Source of the DNA: Nodularia sp. (in: cyanobacteria)
GTDB lineage: Bacteria > Cyanobacteriota > Cyanobacteriia > Cyanobacteriales > Nostocaceae
Assembly (NCBI GenBank): GCA_007692755.1
Contig: REBL01000112.1
Span: 1 to 64,000 of the forward strand
Reading direction: 5' to 3'
Length of the DNA stretch: 64,000 nt
Within the stretch, counting starts at the first letter, position 1, and every line of letters begins with the position of its first letter. Below the pieces are notes generated by a model that worked only from the letters and a program-made list of their open reading frames with translations, was not told the DNA's origin and searched no databases. A program made the position numbers and the translations under genes. This document shows, piece after piece, positions 8,893 to 18,914 of the stretch.

Positions 8893-10605
8893 ATGTCAGA
8901 AAATAAACCCCGTGATGTTCAAGTTCTTCCTATTGGGACAGATACAACTGTAATGCGATCGCGCAGTTGGTCAAGGCTAAGATTTGAAATTGAATATGCC
9001 CTAGCCAAAGGCACAACTGCCAATTCCTATCTAATTCAAGGCGATAAAATTGCACTGATTGACCCTCCAGGAGAAACATTTTCCTCAATTTACCTGGAAG
9101 CATTGCAGCAACGGATGGATTTAACCACCATTGATTATGTAATTCTGGGTCACGTCAATCCCAACCGCGCCGCCACTATCAAAGCTTTATTAGAACTAGC
9201 ACCACAAATTACCTTTGTTTGTTCTAATCCTGGGGCAAAAAATTTACGCGGTGCTTTAGAAAATCAAGATTTACCAATTATTATCATGCGGGGGGAAGAA
9301 ACCCTCTATCTAGGTAAAGGACATGATTTACAATTCATTCCTACCCCTAACCCCCGTTATGCAGACCAACTCTGCACTTATGACCCACAAACAGAAATTC
9401 TTTACTCAGATAAACTATTTGGGGCGCATATTTGTGGGGATCAGGTATTTGATGAAGGCTGGGAGACAATCAACGAAGACCGACGCTATTATTTTGATTG
9501 TCTGATGGCTCCCCATGCCCGTCAAGTGGAAACAGCTTTAGATAAACTGGCTGATTTACCTACAAGAATGTATGCCACTGGACATGGCCCCATAGTCCGT
9601 TATGGCTTAATCGAACTAACTAAAGCTTATCGGCAATGGATTCAGCAGCAAGCATCGGCTGACTTGACAGTAGCGCTAATTTATGCCTCAGCTTATGGAA
9701 ATACAGCTACATTGGCTCAGGCGATCGCTCGTGGTATTACTAAAGCTGGCGTAGCCGTAGAATCAATTAATTGTGAATTTACAGAACCCGAAGAAATCCG
9801 CGCTGCTGTGGAAAAATCTGCCGGTTTCGTGATTGGTTCACCTACCCTGGGCGGTCACGCACCCACCCCAGTCCAAACAGCATTAGGAATTGTCCTCTCC
9901 ACCGCGACAAACAATAAACTTGCTGGTGTTTTTGGTTCCTTTGGCTGGAGTGGTGAAGCCGTTGATTTAATTGAAAACAAACTCAAAGACGCGGGTTACA
10001 GGTTCGGTTTTGATGCCATTCGGGTCAAATTCAAACCCAATGATGTCACCTTACAATTGTGTGAAGAAGCTGGAACTGATTTCGCCCAAGGGCTGAAAAA
10101 AGCCAAAAAAGTGCGTGTTCCCAGCCAACCAGCGACAAATATAGAACAAGCAGTGGGGCGCATCGTGGGTTCTCTGAGCGTCGTTACAGCCAAAGAAGGC
10201 GATATATCCAGCGCCATGTTAGCCTCTTGGGTGTCTCAAGCTAGCTTTAATCCTCCTGGTTTAACCATAGCCGTGGCGAAAGACCGGGCGTTAGAAACGC
10301 TCATGCACTCAGGAAATAAATTTGTCCTCAACATTCTCCCAGAAGGCAAACATATAGGCTTGATGAAACACTTCCTCAAACCTTTTGGCCCAGGACAAGA
10401 CCGATTTGGTGATGTCGCTACGGAAGAAAGCGAAAGTGGTTCTCCCATCCTTGCTGATGCTTTGGCATATTTGGAATGTTCCGTACAAGGTCGGTTAGAA
10501 TCGGGTGACCATTGGCTGGTTTATGCCACGGTAGATAATGGCAAAGTATTAAATAAAGATGGTGTGACAGCCGTACATCAACGTAAAACGGCAAGTCATT
10601 ATTAG
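8893..10605 (+). CDS. flv1: Diflavin flavodiiron protein with substituted iron ligands (Flv1/Flv2 class)
   Basis: The 570-residue product has the same three-domain build as the upstream protein: lactamase-like, flavodoxin (about 255-400) and flavin reductase (from about 410, GDISSAMLASWVSQASFNPPGL). The iron-ligand motif is altered. Where the partner has HTEPDH this protein has HVNPNR, and the later ligand region reads NPRYADQLCTYD. Flv1 and Flv2 are known for such substitutions and are thought to work as hetero-oligomers with Flv3 and Flv4. The pair here is therefore read as Flv3 plus Flv1. The start is the ATG at 8893. Confidence 0.87.
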   Translation: MSENKPRDVQVLPIGTDTTVMRSRSWSRLRFEIEYALAKGTTANSYLIQGDKIALIDPPGETFSSIYLEALQQRMDLTTIDYVILGHVNPNRAATIKALLELAPQITFVCSNPGAKNLRGALENQDLPIIIMRGEETLYLGKGHDLQFIPTPNPRYADQLCTYDPQTEILYSDKLFGAHICGDQVFDEGWETINEDRRYYFDCLMAPHARQVETALDKLADLPTRMYATGHGPIVRYGLIELTKAYRQWIQQQASADLTVALIYASAYGNTATLAQAIARGITKAGVAVESINCEFTEPEEIRAAVEKSAGFVIGSPTLGGHAPTPVQTALGIVLSTATNNKLAGVFGSFGWSGEAVDLIENKLKDAGYRFGFDAIRVKFKPNDVTLQLCEEAGTDFAQGLKKAKKVRVPSQPATNIEQAVGRIVGSLSVVTAKEGDISSAMLASWVSQASFNPPGLTIAVAKDRALETLMHSGNKFVLNILPEGKHIGLMKHFLKPFGPGQDRFGDVATEESESGSPILADALAYLECSVQGRLESGDHWLVYATVDNGKVLNKDGVTAVHQRKTASHY

Positions 10606-11172
10606 GCATCGACCGAATTTAAATATGTTTTTTCTAAAATCCTTGTAGGGACAATTCACGAATTGTCCTGACATTTTTTTGTCAAAGGATACTTAGGGGG
10701 TTGCAAAAAATATTAAAAAACCGCCCACAACCCCAGTAAATACCTGGAAAGATGCAAGCCCTACGTAAAAATACAGCACTTTGCAGGTAGATGAGGTACA
10801 GATATTAATACTAAAACTCTTGTGGGGTGGGCATCCTGCCCGCCTTAGCGCTCTTTTATGACTTTTGTCGGATAAAAATCATCCACCCTTATTTTCAAAG
10901 AGTTTGATGAATTTAGGCGTAGCGACGAATATTTTATTTTTTTAGAGTCATAAAAGAGCCTTAGTGTACCTCTCAAAAATTAAATATTCTGTATGTCTTC
11001 TTTACCTTTAGTTAACCTGAACTATTTATTTCCTTAACCTTTAACCGATATTTTCTGAGTGTACTTGTAGTTTTGGCTTGTTTCTATCCTGTTAAAAAAT
11101 TTTGCACACCCTTTCAGGGTAAGGATTGAAGCTTGTCTCTAAAAGCCAAGTGTTAAATTAATTCTGGAAAAT
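10606..11172. repeat. Intergenic region with several palindromic repeats
   Basis: No gene is seen in these 567 bp. A palindrome GGACAATTCACGAATTGTCC lies at 10649-10668. GTGGGGTGGGCATCCTGCCC begins near 10823 and recurs near 56028. An inverted pair CTCTTTTATGACT (10851-10863) and AGTCATAAAAGAG (10947-10959) brackets an element whose right side, from GAATATTTTATTTTTT, recurs at 43670-43705. All are consistent with dispersed small repeats; promoter signals for the downstream gene must lie near its end. Confidence 0.7.
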
Positions 11173-12933
11173 ATGACCATCAACATCAAAAAGCTTATCG
11201 GTTTGATTGCTTTATCCGCCGCTCTTTTGGTAGCGTTGGCGGCTCCTGTAGATGCAGTTTTGCTCCAATCTATTGGTACTTATCGCACAGGCATATTCGA
11301 TGATACGGCGGCGGAAATTCCTACTTATGACCCAGATACCCAACGGTTATTTGTGGCCAATGGAGGTAGCAAAAGCATTGACATTATCAGTATTAAGGAG
11401 CCAACTAATCCTTCACTTGTGAGTACTATTGATATTTCAGTCTTCGGCAGTAATGTTAATAGCGTGGCCTTTAAAAACGGCTTGTTGGCAGCAGCAATTG
11501 ATGCCGACAACCCCCAAGAACCAGGAAAAGTTGTATTTTTTAATGCTAATGGTGATTTTCTACAGTCTGTGACTGTGGGAGCTATGCCCGATATGCTCAC
11601 TTTTACACCGAACGGTACTCGTATATTAGTAGCAAATGAGGGTGAACCTAATAGTGCCTATAATGTTGACCCTGAAGGCTCAGTTAGCATTATTGATCTG
11701 TTTGGTTCAAATAGTCGCATTCCTGCTGCTGCGGTGCGGACGCAACTTTTTAACTCCAATGCCAACATAGCCAGACGTTTGAATCCCAGTGTCATTAATG
11801 TAGGTTTCACTAAGTTCAATAGTCAAATTGAGCAGCTACGTACTGCTGGGGTGCGAATTTTTGGGCCGAATGCGACTGTGGCACAGGATCTAGAGCCTGA
11901 ATATATAACGGTATCTGAGGATTCTCGCAAGGCCTGGGTAGTGTTGCAAGAAAACAACGCGATCGCAGTCCTGGATTTGAGCAATAATGAATTTACCAAC
12001 ATTATTCCTTTAGGCTTTAAGGATCATAGCCTGCCAGGAAACGGTATTGATGCCAGCGATCGCGATAATGCGATTAATATTGCTAACTGGCCTATCCAAG
12101 GTATGTACCAACCCGATGGTTTTGCCTCCTACAAAGTTAGAGGTAAAACCTACATTGTCACGGCTAACGAAGGCGATTCGCGTGATTACGCTGGTTTTAG
12201 TGAAGAGGTGCGATTGGGTAATAATCGGTATCCACTCGACCCTACCGCATTTCCCAATGGGGCGACTCTCAAGGAAAACGACAATTTAGGTCGTCTCACA
12301 GTTACCACAGCACTGGGCGCGAATAGTGCTGGTAGATTTGAGAAAATATACTCCTTGGGTTCCCGTTCTTTCTCCATTTGGGAGTGGGATGAGGCTAACA
12401 GCAATCTTCAGCAAGTTTACGATAGTGGCGAAGATTTTGAACGAATCACTGCCCAGAGATTTCCTGAGTTCTTCAACTCCAACCACCGCGAGAATAGCTT
12501 TGATACTCGCAGCGATGACAAAGGCCCTGAACCAGAGGATGTAAAAATTGCTAGAATCAATGGTCGTTCTTACGCTTTTATCGGACTGGAGCGCATTGGG
12601 GGAGTAATGGTTTACAACATCTCTGATCCACAAAAACCTGTCTTTGTCAACTATTTTAATAACCGCAACTTTACAGTTCCTACAGATTTCAATGGTGAAA
12701 CTAACCCAGCCGTGGGAGATTTAGGCGCAGAAGGTCTACTGTTTATCCCTGCTAAAGATAGTCCCAATGGCCAGCCATTGTTAGTTGTAGCTAATGAAGT
12801 TAGTGGTACAACAACCCTATTCTCGGTTAACTTTTCTAGAGGTACAAGAAGATCATTCCGCCAGCCTGGATTTCTCTTGGGGATTATGGCATTTGGTTCA
12901 ATCAGCTTAATGAAGTTGCAACAGAAGCGCTAG
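11173..12933 (+). CDS. Secreted choice-of-anchor I (beta-propeller-like) protein
   Basis: The 586-residue product has an N-terminal signal peptide (KKLIGLIALSAALLVALAAPVDA) followed by a long propeller-like domain. Repeated segments of the type RLFVANGGSKSIDIISI, RILVANEGEPNSAY and KTYIVTANEGDSRDY are typical of the choice-of-anchor I family, often annotated near alkaline phosphatases. GTRRSFRQPGFLLGIMAFGSISLM at the C terminus (two parts, RRS plus a hydrophobic stretch) looks like a membrane or sorting anchor. It probably sits on the cell surface or in the periplasm. The substrate or partner is unknown. The ATG at 11173 places the signal peptide at the very start. Confidence 0.8.
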   Translation: MTINIKKLIGLIALSAALLVALAAPVDAVLLQSIGTYRTGIFDDTAAEIPTYDPDTQRLFVANGGSKSIDIISIKEPTNPSLVSTIDISVFGSNVNSVAFKNGLLAAAIDADNPQEPGKVVFFNANGDFLQSVTVGAMPDMLTFTPNGTRILVANEGEPNSAYNVDPEGSVSIIDLFGSNSRIPAAAVRTQLFNSNANIARRLNPSVINVGFTKFNSQIEQLRTAGVRIFGPNATVAQDLEPEYITVSEDSRKAWVVLQENNAIAVLDLSNNEFTNIIPLGFKDHSLPGNGIDASDRDNAINIANWPIQGMYQPDGFASYKVRGKTYIVTANEGDSRDYAGFSEEVRLGNNRYPLDPTAFPNGATLKENDNLGRLTVTTALGANSAGRFEKIYSLGSRSFSIWEWDEANSNLQQVYDSGEDFERITAQRFPEFFNSNHRENSFDTRSDDKGPEPEDVKIARINGRSYAFIGLERIGGVMVYNISDPQKPVFVNYFNNRNFTVPTDFNGETNPAVGDLGAEGLLFIPAKDSPNGQPLLVVANEVSGTTTLFSVNFSRGTRRSFRQPGFLLGIMAFGSISLMKLQQKR

Positions 12934-12971
12934 AAAAATTTCTTTGCGACTAGGATAATTGAACTGCTTTT

Positions 12972-13095
12972 GGGACTTCCAGAAAATAAATTGCCCCATT
13001 TCATCAGACCATCTTTGTTCTTTATCCCCCCTGCTCCCTGCTCCCTGCTCCCCTGCCTACCTCAGCAATGGGATATTTTTTTAATTGGAAGTCCC
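12972..13095. repeat. Small inverted-repeat-bounded element with heptamer core
   Basis: GGGACTTCC (12972-12980) and GGAAGTCCC (13087-13095) are exact inverted copies, with weaker matching just inside (AAATTGCCCCATT against CAATGGGATATTT). Between them is a run of CTGCTCC heptamers (13024-13060). This resembles a miniature element or an expanded hairpin. It sits between two genes whose 3' ends face each other. Confidence 0.5.
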
Positions 13096-13159
13096 TTTGT
13101 AGTATTGGCATCTTGCGGCTAGTTTTTAGACAAGCAAGATGCTCAACCCATTTGTGATT

Positions 13160-13708
13160 CTACACGAAGCGTTCGATTCTCTTTTCTAAATATTGACCAA
13201 TCATCAATTGCTCACCAGCACGAGAGATTATTGTCTGTCTGGTGCGGTATTTGCTCCCAATAAGTTTTAATTCCTCCTCAAACACTGAATCGTTGTACTC
13301 AGTTCGCAAACATAGTGTTTTAGTGTTGGGGAAGTAATAGTTGGCGGTGACGGGTTTGGATGTGGCAAAACCTCGGTCGCGATACAAAGTATTTCCCAAA
13401 ACTCCAAATAATGTGGAACCTTGAGACTCTTTTCTATTCTTTAAAACATCTGTACTATCCCAGGTGACCTCCGCACCACAGATTAAACTTACGGAATTTG
13501 GCAAATCGTGCATCTGACCCAGATTTTGCAATTCATCACATCCTGATTCTAAAAACCGGATGGTGATCAAACTTTCCATTTCCTTGGTTTCACCTTTTGG
13601 CAAAGTATAGTAGCGTCTTTCAGATATCCACTGACCGACTGATTCTTGGAAAAAATCTGTAATCTGGGATTCGTCAACGGTTTGTGCAAGTTTTAGTGGT
13701 GATGTCAC
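13160..13708 (-). CDS. Phycobiliprotein lyase, CpcS/CpeS family
   Basis: CpcS/CpeS lyases attach phycocyanobilin or related bilins to cysteines of phycobiliproteins; the fold is a lipocalin-like barrel. The sequence shows the family's conserved second half: LFGVLGNTLYRDRGFATSKP, LCLRTEYNDSVFEEELKLI and RTRQTIISRAGEQLMIGQYL. The head ITDFFQESVGQWISERRYY also fits. The frame lacks an ATG at its head. A TTG at 13732 is possible, but the GTG at 13708 has GAGG about 10 bases upstream and is preferred. No phycobilisome gene is adjacent. Which subfamily and target it serves is unclear. Confidence 0.85.
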   Translation of the reverse strand: MTSPLKLAQTVDESQITDFFQESVGQWISERRYYTLPKGETKEMESLITIRFLESGCDELQNLGQMHDLPNSVSLICGAEVTWDSTDVLKNRKESQGSTLFGVLGNTLYRDRGFATSKPVTANYYFPNTKTLCLRTEYNDSVFEEELKLIGSKYRTRQTIISRAGEQLMIGQYLEKRIERFV

Positions 13709-13732
13709 TCTTAATCGTCCTCGCTTCAGCAA

Positions 13733-14165
13733 AAATTGGCATTACCTATATAATACATGGAGACAAAACGCAAATTTTAGTTAAAAAAATTAATACACAT
13801 TCATAAATACTACTGCATTTGCCACATTATGTATATTTATGTAAAATTAGATATCATTCTTCAATAACACACAAATCACAGGCAGAATCAAAAAAACTGG
13901 TATAAACGGCTATTTTAAATTGAGTAACGTTGGAGTAAAAACCAGATAACGGGCAAATATTTATCCTAGAATCATAATTTTTTCAGTTGCTAAAAAATAT
14001 TCACTTTTGCATAGGCAGCATAATGGTAAATATTTTATTAACTGAATAATAAAAAATTAAGCAACAAAAGCTGTAAAAGTAGCTCTATATATTCATGCCT
14101 CTTACAAATTAATCATATCCACACAGACAGTTGAAGCATAAAACTCCCTTTTAGGAGCAAATTAC
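13733..14165. other. AT-rich divergent intergenic region, no gene seen
   Basis: The gap lies between the phycobilin lyase gene (minus strand) and the efflux operon (plus strand) and must carry both promoters. It is AT-rich and I see no RNA gene or regulatory motif I can name. TTTTAGGAGC just before 14166 is the ribosome site of the efflux adaptor. Confidence 0.5.
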
Positions 14166-15611
14166 ATGATTTTGGATGAAAAAATGCCTAAAAAACAGGC
14201 GAAAATGCCAAACTATAAAGGCTCCTTAGACCAGATCAATCATCAGCAATTGCATTCAAATTCCCCCACAAAACAGTGGACAGAAGCTGCTAATCGTCCT
14301 TTATCTAGATCGATTTTATTCATTACTTCTGTGCTAGGGATTGGACTCTTGACGGCTAGTTGTGGATCTATGCCGAAGGAATCTGCTAAGGCGCAATCTC
14401 AGCAAGGTGGTCAGGGATCTCGCGGTAACAATGCCATACCTGTAGATGTAGAAATAGCTCGCACTGGCTTGTTACGGGTACAAGCCACTTATACAGGGAA
14501 TACTACGCCATTTCGCACTGTGTCATTGCGATCGCAAGTAGAAGCCAGACTATTGGCTTTGAACTTAGACGTAGGCGATAGAGTTAACCAGGGGCAGAAC
14601 GTCGGACTGTTAGATGATGCCATCCTATTAACATCATTAAAACAAGCAGAAGCCGAACTAGCCGCCCTGGGGTCAGAAGTCGCCAGAGCCAAAACTCAGG
14701 TCAGTAATGCCCGTGCAGAAGTTGAAAGAGCGCGATTAGAACTAGTGCAAGCCCAAGCCGACTCCCAACGGCAACAAGAACTCTTCCAAGCCGGGGCGAT
14801 CGCGCAACAAACTGCCGAACAAGCACGTACCCAAGCCCAAACATCTGCCCAGTCACTACGAGCATCAGAAGACCGGGTGCGTACAGAACAGCAAGCCGTC
14901 GCCGCTGCTCAAGGTAGAGTAGTAGCTCAACAAGCCGTAGTTGCTCAATTCAAAGAGCGCCGATCTTATGCTCGCTTAATATCCCCCATCACTGGTGTAA
15001 TTACCCAAAGAGTCACAGAACCCGGTAATCTTCTCCAACCAGGGAATGAAGTCTTGCAGATTGCCGACTTTAGCCGTGTAAAAGTCGTAGTGCAAGTTTC
15101 TGAATTAGAACTGTCGCAAATTCAAGTCGGACAATCCGTGCAAGTCAGCTTAGATGCTTACCCCAATGAATCATTAATGGGCAGAGTTACACGTATCTCT
15201 CCAGTTGCCGATGCTACAGCGCGTTTAATACCAGTAGAGGTAGTAATTCCTAATAGCGAAAACAAGATTGGCAGTGGACTCTTGGCCAGAGTCAGGTTTG
15301 AACCCCAAACATCAGAGCGAGTAGTGGTATCTCAAGCAGCGATTCAAAAAGAAGCAAATAATAATTCTCCTGACTCCACAGCCGCTAAAAGCCAGTCAGA
15401 GGATCGCAATGCTAAAGTCTTCGTAATTACAGACAGAGAAGGTAAAACCAAGGTAACGACGCGTGCTGTTACTTTAGGGAACAAAGCTGATGGCAATGTA
15501 GAAATTGTCTCTGGCTTGGCAGCCGGGGAACCTTATGTTGCTCGTAGTGGTAGACCTTTAAAGGATGGTGACGCTGTAGTTCTTTCCAATTTGTCAAAAA
15601 CAGCCGAGTAA
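14166..15611 (+). CDS. RND efflux periplasmic adaptor (HlyD/MFP family), probable lipoprotein
   Basis: The adaptor links an inner-membrane RND pump to an outer-membrane channel. After a long polar head (about 45 residues) comes a signal segment SILFITSVLGIGLLTASC with a lipobox-like LTASC, then PVDVEIARTG, which begins the mature MFP core. Halves of a lipoyl-like domain (SLRSQVEARLLALNLDVGDR and LISPITGVITQRV) flank a long Ala/Gln-rich coiled coil (about residues 155-270). The 481 residues fit the family. TAGGAGC precedes the ATG at 14166. The pump gene follows after 60 bp, so the two form an operon. The substrate is unknown. Confidence 0.9.
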   Translation: MILDEKMPKKQAKMPNYKGSLDQINHQQLHSNSPTKQWTEAANRPLSRSILFITSVLGIGLLTASCGSMPKESAKAQSQQGGQGSRGNNAIPVDVEIARTGLLRVQATYTGNTTPFRTVSLRSQVEARLLALNLDVGDRVNQGQNVGLLDDAILLTSLKQAEAELAALGSEVARAKTQVSNARAEVERARLELVQAQADSQRQQELFQAGAIAQQTAEQARTQAQTSAQSLRASEDRVRTEQQAVAAAQGRVVAQQAVVAQFKERRSYARLISPITGVITQRVTEPGNLLQPGNEVLQIADFSRVKVVVQVSELELSQIQVGQSVQVSLDAYPNESLMGRVTRISPVADATARLIPVEVVIPNSENKIGSGLLARVRFEPQTSERVVVSQAAIQKEANNNSPDSTAAKSQSEDRNAKVFVITDREGKTKVTTRAVTLGNKADGNVEIVSGLAAGEPYVARSGRPLKDGDAVVLSNLSKTAE

Positions 15612-15671
15612 AAATTAAAAACGACTTTTTGAGGTTTTCATTTAGACCTTTTAATTGGAGATTAGCAATAG

Positions 15672-18600
15672 ATGCAGGAAACACAAAAGGGCGGCGGATT
15701 TAGTATCAGTACTATTTCCATCCGTCGTCATATCGGCACACTTATGCTGGCTCTGGCAGTATTGGTAATGGGAGTATTTTTTATTGTCAAATTGCCAGTA
15801 GATTTACTACCATCAATTACTTATCCCCGAATTGGTGTACGGATAGATGCACCAGGAATTTCTCCAGAAGTAGCAATTGATGAAGTCACAAGACCTTTAG
15901 AATCAGCTTTTGCCGCCACTGAAGGAGTGCTACAGATTTTTTCTCAAACTCGTGAAGGACGAGTAAGTTTGGATCTGTATTTTCGACCAGGGGACAACAT
16001 TGACCAAGCCTTAAACGATGCTACAGCCTCCTTTAATCGAGCTAGAGGCAGCTTACCAGACACTATTGAAACACCGCGCTTATTCAAAGTTGATCCTTCC
16101 CAGTTACCAGTTTATGAATTTGCCTTAACTTCGCCCTCCTTAGACAGCCTTGATTTGCGGGTTTTTGCCGAAGAAGAACTAGTTCGTGAACTCGGTGTTG
16201 TTCCCGGAGTCGCCGGGGTAGATGTATCGGGAGGAGTGAAGGAAGAAGTTAGAGTCAATCTAGACTTGGATCGTTTGCAAGCCTTAGGTGTGGGTTTGAC
16301 CGATGTCTTAGATGAACTCAGAGACCGCAATCAAGATGTTTCTGGTGGTCGGCTTTTAGGGTCTAACTCCGAGCCATTAATTCGGACTGTGGGGCGTTTC
16401 CAAAGTGCTGATGAAATTAAAAATTTGTCTTTTGAGGTAAATTCTACGCCTGCATCCTCAGATGGTAATTCTCCGCCCCCAGTTTTGAATCGCCGTGTTT
16501 ATTTACGAGATTTTGCTGAAGTTATTGATGGCTCAGAAAAACAGCGCATCTACGTTTTACTTAACGGGGAACCATCTGTTAAAGTCAGCATTCAAAAACA
16601 GTCAGATGCCAACACAATTGATGTTGTTGATGGTGTAAAAAATCGTTTAGCAGAACTCCAAGCATCGGGTGTAGTTCCTGAAGGGACAATACTCACAGCG
16701 ACCTTGGATGAGTCACAGTTTATCCGCAATTCCATTTCTAATGTTGCCACTTCCGGGTTAATTGGGACGGGACTAGCTGCTTTTGCGGTTTTACTATTTC
16801 TTGGTTCCCTGCGACAAACTTTTATCATTGTCATTGCTATTCCTTTAGCCAGTTTAGCCGCTATTATCTTAATGGGAATATTTGGCTTATCCCTCAACGT
16901 TTTCAGCTTGGGTGGTTTAGCTTTAGGCGTGGGTATCGTGGTAGATAACTCCATCGTCATGTTAGAGAACATCGCCGAGGGTGCAGGTATGACTCCCGGT
17001 AAAGATACCAAAACTCGCCTGAATTCCCAACAACTGATTCTACAAGCAGAAAAAAGTAGTCGGGAAGTAGAATCAGCCTTAATTGCTTCTACCAGTACAA
17101 ACTTAGTGGCGGTGATGCCATTTTTGCTCATTGGCGGCTTTATCTCACTGCTGTTTAATGAGTTAATTCTCACCATCACTTTTTCTGTAGCCGCTTCCAT
17201 TTTGATTGCGGTCACCATTATTCCTATGCTGACCTCCCGCACCTTGGCATGGAAATTTTCTAGTGGGTTGAGTAAGTTTTGGCTGCTAGAAGAATTTAAC
17301 AGCCGTTTTGATACAGCTACAAACAGATATAGACGGTTTTTGACTGATATATTGCATTGGCGATTTTTAACAGTCGCGATCGCTATTATCATCTTTGGCG
17401 GCGGTAGTTTGTGGATAGCTCCGCAAATTCCCCAAGAAATCCTACCGCGCATAAGTACAGGACAAGCTAGATTAAATGCTCAGTTTCCACCAGGTACGCC
17501 CCTAGAAACGAACCGCAAAGTTATGGCGATGGTGGATGACATACTCTTGAAGCAACCAGAAACTGAATATGTCTTCTCTACAGCTGGCGGTGCGCTTTTT
17601 GGGACAAATGTCAATGCTAATCCCCTCAGAGGTACTAGCACTATTACCTTGAAACCAGGGACTAATACTGAAGCTTATATAGAACGAGTCACAGAAGAAT
17701 TTAACCAGATGAATTTAGTGGGAATTCGTCTGCGCCTTTCTCCTGGTCAAGTGCGGGGTTTAATTCTCAGTAACTCCCCTGTTCGTGGTGCTGATGTTGA
17801 TATCATCCTTCAGGGTAATGATACAGATAACTTAGAACAAGCTGGTCGAGAAGTCCTAACTGCCTTGGAAGATAGAGCCAGTTTAGTCAGATTCCGTCCT
17901 GATGCTGATGACCGTCAACCAGAACTCCAGGTCATTCCTGACTGGGACAGAGTAGCCAATTTTGGTTTAAGTACTAGAGACATTGGCGACACAATTCAAA
18001 CGGCTATCGAAGGTAGTGTACCCACCCGACTACAACGCAGTAACCGCTTAGTTGATGTCAGAGTGCAGTTGAACGAATCATCACTACGAGAAGTTTCTCA
18101 ATTAGAAAGATTACCTTTGTTCGTTAACAACAATCGCCAAGTGCGCCTGAGCGATGTAGCCACAATTACTGAAGGACAAGCGCCTGGAGAAATTCAGAGG
18201 ATTAATCAGCGTCAGGTAGTTATACTTGCAGGTAATTTGATTGAAGGAGCTAACCTCAGTGATGCTTTTACTCAGGTAGATACTATATTAGACAGTTTAA
18301 ATTTGCCTGAAGGTGTGAGTGTTTTACCCAGTTCGGCGGCGGCATCGAATCAAGAACTACAAAACTCGCTGAAACTATTAGGTGGATTAGCTAGCTTTCT
18401 CGTTTTTGTGGTCATGGCAGTGCAGTACAATTCACTCATCGACCCCTTGGTAATTATGTTGACAATTCCTCTGGCTTTAGCAGGGGGAATTTTTGGGCTT
18501 TACATTACGGATACTGCCATTGGCGCAACCGTCATCGTCGGGGCAGTGTTGTTGGTGGGTATTGTGGTTAACAATGCCATCATCATGGTAGAACTAGCAA

Positions 18601-18914
18601 ATCAAATTCGTGAACGAGACAAAGTTGACAGGAAAACTGCAATTTTGCAAGCTGCTCCTCAACGCTTACGTCCCATCTTAATGACCACCATCACTACAGT
18701 TTTAGGTATGTTTCCCCTGGCTTTGGGAATTGGGGAAGGTTCAGAATTTCTGCAACCATTGGGTGTGGTCGTATTTTCGGGTTTGTCTTTAGCCACATTG
18801 CTAACCCTGTTTATCATCCCCTGTTTTTATACTATGCTGCACGATTTATTACATTGGCGTTGGGCGAAGCCAATTTTAATCCATTTGGGTGGATGGAAGA
18901 AAAAGTTCGACTAA
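15672..18914 (+). CDS. RND efflux transporter permease (AcrB/HAE1-like)
   Basis: The 1080-residue product is a full-length RND pump that exports small molecules using the proton gradient. The first membrane helix is followed by KLPVDLLPSITYPRIGVRID and the family's porter domains. The TM4 region has GVGIVVDNSIVMLENI, with the aspartate used in proton relay. A second copy of this pattern, VGIVVNNAIIMVELAN, lies near residue 965, where the acidic residue is replaced by Asn, as in other RND pumps. HAE1-type features favour organic substrates over metal ions, but this is not decisive. It is cotranscribed with the adaptor; no outer-membrane channel gene is next to it. Confidence 0.93.
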   Translation: MQETQKGGGFSISTISIRRHIGTLMLALAVLVMGVFFIVKLPVDLLPSITYPRIGVRIDAPGISPEVAIDEVTRPLESAFAATEGVLQIFSQTREGRVSLDLYFRPGDNIDQALNDATASFNRARGSLPDTIETPRLFKVDPSQLPVYEFALTSPSLDSLDLRVFAEEELVRELGVVPGVAGVDVSGGVKEEVRVNLDLDRLQALGVGLTDVLDELRDRNQDVSGGRLLGSNSEPLIRTVGRFQSADEIKNLSFEVNSTPASSDGNSPPPVLNRRVYLRDFAEVIDGSEKQRIYVLLNGEPSVKVSIQKQSDANTIDVVDGVKNRLAELQASGVVPEGTILTATLDESQFIRNSISNVATSGLIGTGLAAFAVLLFLGSLRQTFIIVIAIPLASLAAIILMGIFGLSLNVFSLGGLALGVGIVVDNSIVMLENIAEGAGMTPGKDTKTRLNSQQLILQAEKSSREVESALIASTSTNLVAVMPFLLIGGFISLLFNELILTITFSVAASILIAVTIIPMLTSRTLAWKFSSGLSKFWLLEEFNSRFDTATNRYRRFLTDILHWRFLTVAIAIIIFGGGSLWIAPQIPQEILPRISTGQARLNAQFPPGTPLETNRKVMAMVDDILLKQPETEYVFSTAGGALFGTNVNANPLRGTSTITLKPGTNTEAYIERVTEEFNQMNLVGIRLRLSPGQVRGLILSNSPVRGADVDIILQGNDTDNLEQAGREVLTALEDRASLVRFRPDADDRQPELQVIPDWDRVANFGLSTRDIGDTIQTAIEGSVPTRLQRSNRLVDVRVQLNESSLREVSQLERLPLFVNNNRQVRLSDVATITEGQAPGEIQRINQRQVVILAGNLIEGANLSDAFTQVDTILDSLNLPEGVSVLPSSAAASNQELQNSLKLLGGLASFLVFVVMAVQYNSLIDPLVIMLTIPLALAGGIFGLYITDTAIGATVIVGAVLLVGIVVNNAIIMVELANQIRERDKVDRKTAILQAAPQRLRPILMTTITTVLGMFPLALGIGEGSEFLQPLGVVVFSGLSLATLLTLFIIPCFYTMLHDLLHWRWAKPILIHLGGWKKKFD

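Noticed and set aside
16592-17452. 286-residue minus-strand frame inside the RND pump gene
   Set aside because: Antisense shadow of a well-supported pump; no motif or start site.
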